A stretch of 64,000 bases of DNA from an uncultured Pelagibacteraceae bacterium (GCA_902592445.1 CACJEN010000002.1:1-64000), one strand, 5' to 3'. Counted from the first letter of the stretch, positions 51,294 through 61,149 are shown. A program made the numbers and translations. The notes: generated from the sequence alone by a model not told the origin.

Positions 51294-52028
51294 ATGAATA
51301 AATTAATATTTGAAAAAATTACCTTTGTTAATTTAAAACACAAAGAATTAAACGAAATATTTAAACATGATGGGTTATTTTTGTTTCCATCAGCTCCTGG
51401 TTTAGCAAGTATTATTGATAAGAAAAAATACTATAATTCACTTCAAAAGGCAGATTTGGTATTTTTTGATAGTAGTTTTTTTATCTTACTTCTTAGACTT
51501 TTTAAAAATATATCTCCAATAAGAGTCTCGGGATACAAATTTTTAGAACTATATTTTAATTTTTTGAGAAAAAATAAAAAATCTAAAATATTTCTAATAG
51601 ATCCCTCAAAAAAAAAATCAGTTAATAACAAATTGCTAATAAACAAATTAGGTATAAAAAATAATAAAATTTTTAGTTTTGTAGCACCTTTTTATAATCC
51701 AAATAATTTAAATGACAAAAATTTGTTGAAATACATACATAAATTTAAACCAAACGTAATATTAATAAATATTGGTGGAGGAACACAAGAAATTTTGGGC
51801 AGTTATTTGAAAAGTAAAATAAAATTTAAGTGTAAAATAATTTGTACTGGTGCTGCCATCTCATTTTTTACAAAAGACCAAGCTCCAATTAATAATTTTA
51901 TAGATAAATTTTATCTGGGTTGGTTGATTAGATCAATTTTTAATCCATTTTCTTTTCCAAAAAGATTAATTTATGCATTAAAACTTATAAAAATTGTTAA
52001 AAATAGTAATTGTAAAATAATAAAATAA
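51294..52028 (+). CDS. Divergent WecG/TagA-family (GT26-like) glycosyltransferase
   Basis: FDSSFFILLLRLFKNISPIRVSGYKFLELYF...NVILINIGGGTQEILGSYLK...CTGAAISFFTKDQAPINNFIDKFYLGWLIRSIFNP. Confidence 0.75.
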   Translation: MNKLIFEKITFVNLKHKELNEIFKHDGLFLFPSAPGLASIIDKKKYYNSLQKADLVFFDSSFFILLLRLFKNISPIRVSGYKFLELYFNFLRKNKKSKIFLIDPSKKKSVNNKLLINKLGIKNNKIFSFVAPFYNPNNLNDKNLLKYIHKFKPNVILINIGGGTQEILGSYLKSKIKFKCKIICTGAAISFFTKDQAPINNFIDKFYLGWLIRSIFNPFSFPKRLIYALKLIKIVKNSNCKIIK

Positions 52029-52029
52029 T

Positions 52030-54471
52030 ATGGAAAAAAAATTACCACAATCTTGCAAAGTAGTTGTCATTGGTGGTGGAGTTGTAGGAACCTCTTGCGC
52101 ATACCATTTGGCAAAATTTGGGTGGAAAGATGTTATATTATTAGAAAGAGATCAACTTACTTCTGGCACTACTTGGCATGCAGCTGGATTAGTAAGTCAA
52201 TTAGGTCCATCTGCAGCAATTACCAAAATTAGAAAATACACATTAGATTTGTATAAAGAACTTGAAAAAAAAATTGATCATTCCCCAGGATTAAGATTAA
52301 ACGGTGCACTTTCAATTGCAGAAAATAAAGGTAGATGGCAGGAACTGCAAAGGCAAGCAACTACAGCACAGCTCTACAATGTAGATGTACAAATTTTAGA
52401 TAAAGATCAAATTAAAAAAAAGTATCCAATAGTAAATACAGATGAAATCATAGGTGGAATTTTAATGCCTGGTGATGGTGCAGCTGATCCATCTGGCGTG
52501 ACTCATATGTTAGCAAAAGCTGCAAAGATAGAGGGAGCAAAAATTTATGAGAAATCTCCAGTTAAAGAAATCATAACAAAAAATGGAAGAATTTCTGGAG
52601 TAAAAGTTGATAATCATATTATTGACTGTGAATATATTGTTCTAGCATCAGGAATGTGGTCTCGACAAATCGGTGAAAAAGCTGGGGTAAGTATTCCTCT
52701 TTATCCAGCAGAACATTTTTATATTATTACTGAACCAATTAAAAATCTCTCAAATAGTTTACCTGTAATAAGAGATTTTGATAATCGTACATATATTAAA
52801 GAAGATGCTGGTAAAATATTAGTTGGAATCTTTGAGGGAAATTCAATACCTGCATGGAATAAAACCAATGTTGTGCCAGAAGATTTTTCTTTTGGAGAAT
52901 TTCAAGAAAATTTTGAACATTTCGAACCTTATCTAAATTCTGCAATCAAAAGATTTCCAGTTTTAAAAACAGCAGGAATAAGAAAATTTTTCTCTGGTCC
53001 AGAATCATTTACACCAGACACAAATACTCTTTTAGGAGAAGTCCCTGAGATTAAAAACTTTTTTGTATGTTGTGGTTTAAATAGCATTGGAATTGGAAGT
53101 GGGGGTGGTGTTGGAAAAGTAACAGCTGAGTGGTTGATCAATGGTCACATCAACGAGGATATATTTTCATATGACATTAAAAGATTTCAGAATTTTCATT
53201 CAGAATTGGGTTTTATAAAAGAGAGGATTACCGAAACGTTAGGAGATTTATATGGTATGCATTGGCCTTTTAAACAGCATAAAACATCAAGAAATCAAAA
53301 AATTACCCCTTATCATGATGAAATGCGAAAAGCTGGAGCTTGCTTTGGAGTTACAGGTGGATATGAAAGACCAATGTGGTTTGCAACTAATGGTGAGAAA
53401 CCCGAGTATCAATATTCATATAATTATCAAAATTGGTATCCAGCAGTAGAGCATGAAACAAAAAATACAAGAGAAAATGTTGGTTTATACGATCTCACAG
53501 CTTTCTCTAAATATGATTTAAAAGGTAAAAATGTTCATTATGAACTCCAGAGACTTTGTACTGCTAATATCAAAAATGACCCAGGCAAAACATCATACAC
53601 TCAAATGTTGAATGAGGATGGTGGTATAGAAACTGATTTAACGGTTGTTTGTATAACAAAAGAACATTTTAGAGTTATTACCTCTGCTGCAAACCGAGAG
53701 AGAGATAAATTTCATATTTTAAGACACCTATCTAATGAAATAGATTTTAAAGATGTGACTGATGATATTGCATGTTTTGGTTTATTTGGTCCAAAAAGCA
53801 TAGATCTTCTTCGAAAATTAACAAATGATGATATCTTAAAAGATAGTATTAATTATGCATCATTTAAAAAAGTACAAATAGATAACATAGATATTTTGGC
53901 ACAAAGATTATCTTATGTTGGCGAACATGGTTTTGAACTTTACATGGATATCAATAATTCCAAAAAAATTTTTAATTTGATTTATGAGACTGGAAAAGAA
54001 TTTAATTTATCTTTATGTGGAATGCATGCATTGGATACAATGCGAATGGAAACAGGATTTTTACATTGGGGTCATGATATATCACCAGAAGAGAATCAAT
54101 ATCAAGCAGGATTGAATTTTGCTATTAGTTATAAAAAAAATATAGATTTTATAGGAAAAGATAAATTATCCAAAATTAAAGATAAAACTCTAGATAAAAG
54201 AATGATGATGTTTACATTAAAAGAAAGTAAACCAGGTGAACCATTATTACTTCATGATGAACCAATATACTTAGAAGATAAAATTATAGGTAGAACAACA
54301 TCTGGAAATTATTCATTTTGCTTTAATAAAAACTTATCATTTGGATACGTAAACTCAGGAAATACAAAGGAAACATTAAAAAATAAAAAAATTTATATTG
54401 AAGTTGAAAAAAAGAAATATCCAGTTGAAATATTAGAAAAACCTTTAAACCAAAAAAATTTCAGGAATTAG
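52030..54471 (+). CDS. FAD-dependent oxidoreductase / GcvT fusion (dimethylglycine/sarcosine dehydrogenase-like)
   Basis: VVVIGGGVVGTSCAYHLAKFGWKDVILLERDQLTSGTTWHAAGLVSQLG; GcvT part YVGEHGFELYMDINNSKKIFNLIYETG. Confidence 0.92.
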   Translation: MEKKLPQSCKVVVIGGGVVGTSCAYHLAKFGWKDVILLERDQLTSGTTWHAAGLVSQLGPSAAITKIRKYTLDLYKELEKKIDHSPGLRLNGALSIAENKGRWQELQRQATTAQLYNVDVQILDKDQIKKKYPIVNTDEIIGGILMPGDGAADPSGVTHMLAKAAKIEGAKIYEKSPVKEIITKNGRISGVKVDNHIIDCEYIVLASGMWSRQIGEKAGVSIPLYPAEHFYIITEPIKNLSNSLPVIRDFDNRTYIKEDAGKILVGIFEGNSIPAWNKTNVVPEDFSFGEFQENFEHFEPYLNSAIKRFPVLKTAGIRKFFSGPESFTPDTNTLLGEVPEIKNFFVCCGLNSIGIGSGGGVGKVTAEWLINGHINEDIFSYDIKRFQNFHSELGFIKERITETLGDLYGMHWPFKQHKTSRNQKITPYHDEMRKAGACFGVTGGYERPMWFATNGEKPEYQYSYNYQNWYPAVEHETKNTRENVGLYDLTAFSKYDLKGKNVHYELQRLCTANIKNDPGKTSYTQMLNEDGGIETDLTVVCITKEHFRVITSAANRERDKFHILRHLSNEIDFKDVTDDIACFGLFGPKSIDLLRKLTNDDILKDSINYASFKKVQIDNIDILAQRLSYVGEHGFELYMDINNSKKIFNLIYETGKEFNLSLCGMHALDTMRMETGFLHWGHDISPEENQYQAGLNFAISYKKNIDFIGKDKLSKIKDKTLDKRMMMFTLKESKPGEPLLLHDEPIYLEDKIIGRTTSGNYSFCFNKNLSFGYVNSGNTKETLKNKKIYIEVEKKKYPVEILEKPLNQKNFRN

Positions 54472-55506
54472 CTATCTAACAAAAGTATCGTTAAATTGTT
54501 TAGTTACCCTTACAAATGTAGTACATTTACTTAATTGTTTTAATGACGGGGCTCCAACATAAGTACAGCTACTTCTTATTCCACCCAATATATCTTTTAT
54601 TGTATCATTAATTTTTCCTCTGTATTTTACTCTAACAGTTCTTCCTTCGCTGCTTCTATAATCTGATAATCCACCGTAATGTTTTTTATTTGCTGTTTCA
54701 GAACTTGATCCATAAAACTCTATGTATTTTGATCCATTAGATTTAACTAATTTACCTTTTCCTTCATCATGACCTGCTAACATTCCACCCAACATTACAA
54801 AGTCAGCCCCGCCACCAAAGCCTTTTGCGACATCACCTGGACAAGTACAACCTCCATCAGCAATTATATGTGCACCTAAACCATGGGCTGCGTCTGAACA
54901 TTCAATTACCGCGCTTAGTTGTGGATAACCCACGCCGGTTTGTAATCTAGTGGTACATACAGAACCAGGTCCAATTCCGACTTTAACAATATCAGCACCT
55001 GACAAAATTAATTCTTGTGTCATATCAGCCGTTACAACATTTCCAGCAATGATTGTTTTTGTCGGATATTTATCTCTAACTGATTTTAAAAATTTCGAGA
55101 AATGCTCTGAATATCCATTTGCTACATCAATACAAATAAATTTAATAAAACTATATTCTTTTAAAATTTTGTCTAAATTATCAAAATCATCTTTTTTAAT
55201 TCCTATTGAAAGTGCAATATTTGGATGAATAGATTTAATTTTTTTGAAAGCTTTTATTTTTTTAAGATCATGCTGTTTTGTAAGGCAAGTAATCATTTGA
55301 AATTCTGATAACTTTTCAGCAACACCTAATTCACCAACTCCATCCATATTAGCAGCAATAATTGGAATTCCTGACCATTCGTTATTTGAGTATTTAAATC
55401 TGTAGGTTCTTTTAAGATTTACATCTTTTCGGCTTTGAAGGGTACTTCTTTTAGGTCTAAAAAGTACATCTGAATAATCTAACTTTAGTTCTTCCTCTAT
55501 TCTCAC
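54472..55506 (-). CDS. guaC: GMP reductase
   Basis: GTG start giving [102 protein letters not shown]. Confidence 0.92.
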   Translation of the reverse strand: MRIEEELKLDYSDVLFRPKRSTLQSRKDVNLKRTYRFKYSNNEWSGIPIIAANMDGVGELGVAEKLSEFQMITCLTKQHDLKKIKAFKKIKSIHPNIALSIGIKKDDFDNLDKILKEYSFIKFICIDVANGYSEHFSKFLKSVRDKYPTKTIIAGNVVTADMTQELILSGADIVKVGIGPGSVCTTRLQTGVGYPQLSAVIECSDAAHGLGAHIIADGGCTCPGDVAKGFGGGADFVMLGGMLAGHDEGKGKLVKSNGSKYIEFYGSSSETANKKHYGGLSDYRSSEGRTVRVKYRGKINDTIKDILGGIRSSCTYVGAPSLKQLSKCTTFVRVTKQFNDTFVR

Positions 55507-55562
55507 AAGGGCAAAGATATACATTCATTTTTATGAAATTCAATTTAATATTGGTTCAATAT

Positions 55563-56981
55563 ATGAGAGCCTTTTTAATTATTTTATTAATTGTACTTCC
55601 AATCCATGGACAAACTAAAGATTTTTTCTTGGATATCACTCAGCAAATTCAAGATAATGAATTAAGACTTAGTTATGGTGTGTCAGTTACAGATGTAAAT
55701 AAGGATAATAAATTTGATTTTGTTGTAACTGGTTTTGGATTTAAGAATTTAGCTCTAACACACAAAAAAGGAAAGCTAGTAAATATAATTAATGATGAAA
55801 TTTTTTCAGACTCCTCTAGAAGAACAATCGGCGTTGCATCATGTGATATTGATAAAGATGGTTATGAGGAAATATATTTTCTAAATACTGATACTTATAG
55901 TGGAGACAAAATCTATTCTGATAGACTTTTAGACTTAAAAAAAAACAAATTTTTAGATCTATTTGAAATAGAAAAAAATAAGTCTGAATTAAATTTGACA
56001 GCTGGAAGATCTGTTGTCTGCGTTGATAGAAATGGAAATGGTCAGTATGGTATTTATGTTGCAAACTATGGTGGTCCCACAAGGTTTTATGAATTTAATG
56101 ATAATAGGATAAAAGATAAAGCTGTAAAATTATCAATTAATAAAATTACCGGGGGAAGAGCAATAGTTTCAGGACACATATTGTCAGACAGATCTGATAT
56201 TTTTGCTGCTAATGAAAGAGGAGATAATTTTCTATATTATAATATCGATGGCTCTTTTACTGATGTAGCTCAAGATTATCAAATAGAGGATAGATATGAA
56301 AATGGACGAGGAACAGCCTTAAGTGATATTTTATACAGAGGACGATTAGATATTTTGACATCAAATTGGGACGGAAATCATAGGGCCTATGTTCTCGATG
56401 GTGATCAGTTTAAAGATATTGCACAACCTTCTTATAGTGATCCAACAAAAATAAGAACGGTTATTTCAGCAGATTTTGATAATGATGGTTATGATGAAAT
56501 ATTCATGAATAATATTGGAGAACCAAATAAATTATTTAAGATTTTAGAAAATGGTAAGTTTAAGGAAATTAAAATTAAAAATGGTTTAGAAACATTTGGA
56601 TTGGGAACTGGTGCAGCCGTTGCAGATATTGATGGAGATGGAATTTTAGAATTACTGGTATCTCATGGAGAAACAGGATTGCAGCCACTTACATTGTATA
56701 AAGCTGACATTAATGAATTTAATTATTTAAGAATTAAACCTTTAAGCAAATATGGTGCACCTGCAAGAGGAGCAACTGTAACATTGAAAAGCAATATGAG
56801 AATTCATTCTAAAACTATTGATGCTGGATCTGGATACTTATGTCAGATGGAACCAGTAGCTCATTATGGAATAAGACAAAATGAAAAAAATATTCAAGTC
56901 GAAATTAAATGGACTGACGGATCTACTAAAAGTTTAAATATTGATGATTTAAATAAAACTTATGAAATTAAACAAAATTAG
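55563..56981 (+). CDS. Secreted FG-GAP/VCBS repeat protein with ASPIC/UnbV-like C-terminus
   Basis: Signal MRAFLIILLIVLPIHGQT; DVNKDNKFDFVV, DIDKDGYEEIYF, DFDNDGYDEIFM, DIDGDGILELLV; GSGYLCQMEPVAHYGIRQ...VEIKWTDGSTKSL. Confidence 0.85.
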   Translation: MRAFLIILLIVLPIHGQTKDFFLDITQQIQDNELRLSYGVSVTDVNKDNKFDFVVTGFGFKNLALTHKKGKLVNIINDEIFSDSSRRTIGVASCDIDKDGYEEIYFLNTDTYSGDKIYSDRLLDLKKNKFLDLFEIEKNKSELNLTAGRSVVCVDRNGNGQYGIYVANYGGPTRFYEFNDNRIKDKAVKLSINKITGGRAIVSGHILSDRSDIFAANERGDNFLYYNIDGSFTDVAQDYQIEDRYENGRGTALSDILYRGRLDILTSNWDGNHRAYVLDGDQFKDIAQPSYSDPTKIRTVISADFDNDGYDEIFMNNIGEPNKLFKILENGKFKEIKIKNGLETFGLGTGAAVADIDGDGILELLVSHGETGLQPLTLYKADINEFNYLRIKPLSKYGAPARGATVTLKSNMRIHSKTIDAGSGYLCQMEPVAHYGIRQNEKNIQVEIKWTDGSTKSLNIDDLNKTYEIKQN

Positions 56982-57033
56982 TAGGACAATAGAACCCACA
57001 TATAAAGATTGAATAATAAAAATACAATTTTAT

Positions 57034-57186
57034 ATGAATATTATGACTATTTGTTCTTTCACGTTAGTAACTATAGTATTAGCTGGATTATTAATATTTG
57101 CTCTTAGAAAACCTTCCAAAGAAGAGATAAAAAAATTTAAAAGTAAAGCCCAGGATAGAATTAATTGGTCAAATATGGGTTTCTAA
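57034..57186 (+). CDS. 50-aa single-TM small protein
   Basis: ORF absent from the track: MNIMTICSFTLVTIVLAGLLIFALRKPSKEEIKKFKSKAQDRINWSNMGF. Confidence 0.5.
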   Translation: MNIMTICSFTLVTIVLAGLLIFALRKPSKEEIKKFKSKAQDRINWSNMGF

Positions 57187-57198
57187 TATCAAGCCATA

Positions 57199-57897
57199 AT
57201 GAAAATAAAAAAAAAACTAAATTTTTTTTTTATATTTATTTTGATATTATTTTCATTCAATAATTTAAATGCTCAAGAAAAAAACTATTATCAAGACATA
57301 GTAAATGATTGGGACAAAATTTTCCCTGATAAAAATAGGAACGCTGCTGGACCAAAATTTTTTAAATATATTTTAGATAAAAATATTACTTATAAGGATT
57401 TTGTTGAATATAATAAATTATATTGCGCTGTATCAGGTTCATTAATAAGTCCTAACTCGACACCAGAGTTTGTATATTTAAAAGAGAATGTTACAGAGAA
57501 GAAAATTTGTGGAGCCTACTACAGATGTTGTATTCCATGTAGTTGTGATTTAATGAAGTATTCAAAAACACAAAAAATGAAACACAAATTTCAAGATATA
57601 GAGAAAGAATTTTATGTTTTAACAATTGATAATCCATGTGGAAAAAAAGATTTCCCAATTCAAGTAAATAGAAATTATTTCTGTAGCGATAATGATCTTG
57701 ATAAGTCACAAGTAAGTGTATTAGATAATAAATTAGTGATCGGTTATTTGCATGAAAGTAGACCGTGTTTATCCACTGATTTAGACTACATTAATTCGCA
57801 TCAAGTGACTGGTAAGTTTTGTGAGTTACGAAATAATACCCCGTTAGATCAATTAAAATCTGGAATGGGTGATATTTTCATAAAACTTGCAAGATAA
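57199..57897 (+). CDS. Secreted Cys-rich hypothetical protein
   Basis: Signal peptide; CGAYYRCCIPCSCDLMKYSKTQ and further Cys residues. Confidence 0.7.
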   Translation: MKIKKKLNFFFIFILILFSFNNLNAQEKNYYQDIVNDWDKIFPDKNRNAAGPKFFKYILDKNITYKDFVEYNKLYCAVSGSLISPNSTPEFVYLKENVTEKKICGAYYRCCIPCSCDLMKYSKTQKMKHKFQDIEKEFYVLTIDNPCGKKDFPIQVNRNYFCSDNDLDKSQVSVLDNKLVIGYLHESRPCLSTDLDYINSHQVTGKFCELRNNTPLDQLKSGMGDIFIKLAR

Positions 57898-57929
57898 TTT
57901 TTTAATTTGTATAAGAATATTCAATTAAT

Positions 57930-58006
57930 GGCGGGGTAGCTCAGTTGGTTAGAGCGCGGGACTCATAAGCCCGAGGTCAGTGGTTCGATCCCACTTCCCG
58001 CTACCA
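57930..58006 (+). tRNA. tRNA-Met (CAU), CCA encoded
   Basis: GGCGGGG-TA-GCTC...GAGC-G-CGGGA-CTCATAA-GCCCG-AGGTC-AGTGG-TTCGATC-CCACT-TCCCGCT-ACCA. Acceptor pairs with terminal G.U pairs; anticodon CAT. Confidence 0.95.
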
Positions 58007-58007
58007 T

Positions 58008-58535
58008 TTAATGTCCAGGAAATTCAATTAAATTTTCAACTTTATAATTATTTTGAATTAATTTTTCACATCCTCCAAGATCAAATAAATTGATTACAAA
58101 TATGAATGCAGCAACTTTCCCTTTTGAAATTTCTACTAATTTTGCAGCAGCTTCTGCCGTCCCTCCTGTAGCAATTAAATCATCAATTATTAAGACATTG
58201 TCCATTTCATTAATCGAGTCTTTGTGCACTTCTATTGTGGCTGTTCCATATTCAAGCTCAAAATCAACAGAATGTACATCAGCAGGTAATTTATTTTTCT
58301 TACGTAGCATGATGAAGGGTTTTTTTAAGAGATATGAAACTGCAGATGCAAAGACAAATCCTCTAGATTCAATTGCGGCTATTTTATCAACCTTATATTT
58401 TTTTGATCTTTCAATAATTTGGTTAACTGTTTCTTCAAAAGCTTTTTCGTTTTTAATGAGAGTTGTTATGTCTCTAAATAAAATGCCTTGTTTAGGATAG
58501 TCAGGTATTGATCTAATATATTCTTTTAAATCCAT
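58008..58535 (-). CDS. apt: Adenine phosphoribosyltransferase
   Basis: IRSIPDYPKQGILFRDITTLIKN...AAIESRGFVFASAVSYLL...VLIIDDLIATGGTAEAAAKLVE. Confidence 0.95.
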   Translation of the reverse strand: MDLKEYIRSIPDYPKQGILFRDITTLIKNEKAFEETVNQIIERSKKYKVDKIAAIESRGFVFASAVSYLLKKPFIMLRKKNKLPADVHSVDFELEYGTATIEVHKDSINEMDNVLIIDDLIATGGTAEAAAKLVEISKGKVAAFIFVINLFDLGGCEKLIQNNYKVENLIEFPGH

Positions 58536-58575
58536 ATTACTTAATTATAACTATTAAATAATTAATTTTTTAAAT

Positions 58576-59454
58576 ATGGCAAATAATAAATTAGCTATAA
58601 TTGGTGGAAGTGGTCTCTATGATGTAGAAGAATTTAAGGATAGAGAAATGTTGAGTGTAGATACAGCTTGGGGAAAGCCATCCGATCGAATTTTAAAAAC
58701 AAAATATAATAACAATGAAGTATATTTCTTACCTCGTCACGGCAGAGGTCATTTTATATCTCCATCAAAAATAAATTTTAGAGCCAATATAGATGCATTA
58801 AAACAACTTGGTGTTACAGATATTGTATCCATTTCTGCAGTAGGATCTTTGAAAGAAGATCATTCTCCAGGTAAATTTGTAATAGTTGATCAATTTATAG
58901 ACAGAACATTTGCAAGAAATAAAACTTTTTTTGATGATGAAATAGTAGCCCATGTATCAATGGCCCATCCAACTTCAAATGGTTTAATGAATGCATGTGA
59001 GGAAGCAATTAAATCAGAAAATATTAATTATCAAAGAGGTGGAACTTATGTAGTAATGGAGGGGCCACAATTTTCCACATTAGCAGAGTCTAACTTATAT
59101 AGATCATGGAAAGCTGATGTGATTGGAATGACAAACATGCCTGAAGCAAAACTCGCAAGAGAAGCCGAAATAAGATACGCCTCCGTGTCAATGGTAACAG
59201 ATTATGATTGTTGGCATCCAGATCATGAAAATGTTGATGTCCAACAAGTTATAAAAGTACTTTTAGATAATGCTGCAAAAGCCAAAAATATGATTAAAAA
59301 TTTGATCAAAAATTTTGAAAATCACATTGATCCAAATGATCCAACTAATAATTGTTTAGATGTTGCAATTATTACCGCTCCTGAAAAGAGATCCCAAAAA
59401 ACAATTGAAAAATTAAAGTATATCGCTGGAAGAGTATTAAATAATGAGAATTGA
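58576..59454 (+). CDS. mtnP: S-methyl-5'-thioadenosine phosphorylase
   Basis: LAIIGGSGLYDVEEF...WGKPSDRI...FLPRHGRGHFISPSKINFRANIDALKQLGV...GTYVVMEGPQFSTLAES...DVIGMTNMPEAKLAREAEI. Confidence 0.95.
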   Translation: MANNKLAIIGGSGLYDVEEFKDREMLSVDTAWGKPSDRILKTKYNNNEVYFLPRHGRGHFISPSKINFRANIDALKQLGVTDIVSISAVGSLKEDHSPGKFVIVDQFIDRTFARNKTFFDDEIVAHVSMAHPTSNGLMNACEEAIKSENINYQRGGTYVVMEGPQFSTLAESNLYRSWKADVIGMTNMPEAKLAREAEIRYASVSMVTDYDCWHPDHENVDVQQVIKVLLDNAAKAKNMIKNLIKNFENHIDPNDPTNNCLDVAIITAPEKRSQKTIEKLKYIAGRVLNNEN

Positions 59455-60520
59455 GGGAAAGAATTATAAAACTATCTGGTTTGATCAAAATTTAAAAAAT
59501 GTCAAAATAATTGATCAGACAAAATTACCTCATGAATTTATTATTAAAGATTTAGAAACTGTTGATGATGCGATTAATGCAATAAAAGTTATGGAGGTAA
59601 GAGGGGCTCCATTAATTGGAGCGACAGCAGCATTTGGTATTGTTTTAGCCATCAAAGAAAATAATGATTTGAATTTTATAAAAAAAAGTGCTGAAGATTT
59701 AGTTAAAGCAAGACCTACTGCTATTAATCTTCAATGGGCCGTTCACAGAATGAATAATAAGATTTCTATGGTTAAATCTGAAAATCTATTTGATGTTGCA
59801 TTAAATGAAGCTGAGTTAATTTGTGATGAAGATGAAACATTTTGTGAGGATATAGGAAAAAATGGTCTCAAGTTAATAGAGGAAATTTATAATAAGAAAA
59901 AAAGCACTATAAATATACTAACACATTGTAACGCTGGGTGGTTAGCAACGATTAATTGGGGTACGGCTACATCTCCAATATATCATGCACACAAAAAAGG
60001 AATACCAATACATGTTTGGGTAGATGAAACAAGACCAAGAAATCAAGGTGCAAATTTAACCTCATACGAACTTAATGAAGAAAAAATTCCAAATACAATT
60101 ATTGCAGATAATACTGGTGGAATTTTGATGCAAAGGGGACAGGTCGACATGTGTATTGTTGGTACTGATAGAACATTGTCTAATGGAGATGTCTGTAATA
60201 AAATCGGAACTTACCTTAAAGCACTTGCAGCAAATGATAATAATGTCCCTTTCTATGTTGCATTACCTAGCTCAACAATTGATTGGAATTTAAAAAATTC
60301 AAAAGATATTCCAATTGAAGAGAGAGATCCTAAAGAGCTTTCTCATGTAGATGGAATAATAGGAGATAAAAAAATTGATGGAATTCAAATTTATCCTAAA
60401 AAAAGCAAAGCATTAAATTTAGCTTTCGATGTTACACCAGCAAAATATGTTACTGCTTTAATTACAGAGCGAGGAATATGTGAAGCATCTGAAGATGGCC
60501 TTAAAAGATTATTTAAATGA
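59444..60520 (+). CDS. mtnA: S-methyl-5-thioribose-1-phosphate isomerase
   Basis: VMEVRGAPLIGATAAFGIVLA, ILTHCNAGWLATINWGTATSPIYHAHKKGIPIHVWVDETRPRNQGANLTSYEL, NGDVCNKIGTYLKALAA. Confidence 0.96.
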   Translation: MRIEGKNYKTIWFDQNLKNVKIIDQTKLPHEFIIKDLETVDDAINAIKVMEVRGAPLIGATAAFGIVLAIKENNDLNFIKKSAEDLVKARPTAINLQWAVHRMNNKISMVKSENLFDVALNEAELICDEDETFCEDIGKNGLKLIEEIYNKKKSTINILTHCNAGWLATINWGTATSPIYHAHKKGIPIHVWVDETRPRNQGANLTSYELNEEKIPNTIIADNTGGILMQRGQVDMCIVGTDRTLSNGDVCNKIGTYLKALAANDNNVPFYVALPSSTIDWNLKNSKDIPIEERDPKELSHVDGIIGDKKIDGIQIYPKKSKALNLAFDVTPAKYVTALITERGICEASEDGLKRLFK

Positions 60521-61149
60521 AAAAACTAAAGTCAGAAATAATTAAATTTTCAAAGTTGTTAAATAGCAGAAAATTATCAGCTCTTAGATCTGGCAATATC
60601 TCAGTAAGGTTTAAAAAAGGTTTTTTTATTACACCTTCTGGAAAGAAATATTCATCTCTTAAAAACAAAGATATTGTTTATGTAAGTTTAAATGGAAAAT
60701 TTGATAAAAAATTAGGAATACCATCCTCTGAGTGGAAATTTCATCAAGATATTTATTTAAAAAAGAAAGAAGCTAATGCAATAGTGCATTCACATTCAAC
60801 TAATGCCACTGCATTATCAGTTCATAAAAAATCAATTCCAGCTTTTCATTATATGGTAGCTTTAGCAGGAGGAAATGACATCAAATGTGCAAACTATGCA
60901 ACCTATGGTACTAGAAAGCTTTCAGTAAATATTTTAAAAGCATTAAAAAATAGAAAAGCATGTTTGATTTCAAATCACGGTCAAATTGCATATGATGATA
61001 ATTTATCCAAAGCTTTTGAATTAGCTGAAGAGGTTGAAAATCTTTCTTTGCAGTATATAACAGCACTCAAGATTGGTAGGCCAAAAATTCTTTCAAATGT
61101 CGAAATGAATAAAGTGTTGGCAAAGGCTAAAAATTATAAGAGAGGATAA
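60517..61149 (+). CDS. Class II aldolase (FucA/AraD/MtnB superfamily; Ald2-like candidate)
   Basis: SGNISVRFKKGFFITPSGKKYSSL...EWKFHQDIYLKKKEANAIVHSHSTNATALSVHKKSIPAFHYMVALAGG...ISNHGQIAYD. Confidence 0.88.
   Translation: MKKLKSEIIKFSKLLNSRKLSALRSGNISVRFKKGFFITPSGKKYSSLKNKDIVYVSLNGKFDKKLGIPSSEWKFHQDIYLKKKEANAIVHSHSTNATALSVHKKSIPAFHYMVALAGGNDIKCANYATYGTRKLSVNILKALKNRKACLISNHGQIAYDDNLSKAFELAEEVENLSLQYITALKIGRPKILSNVEMNKVLAKAKNYKRG

Noticed and set aside
54950-55228. Plus-strand 92-aa ORF inside guaC
   Set aside because: Antisense to a confident CDS.
58090-58500. Plus-strand 136-aa ORF inside apt
   Set aside because: Antisense to a clear Apt coding region.
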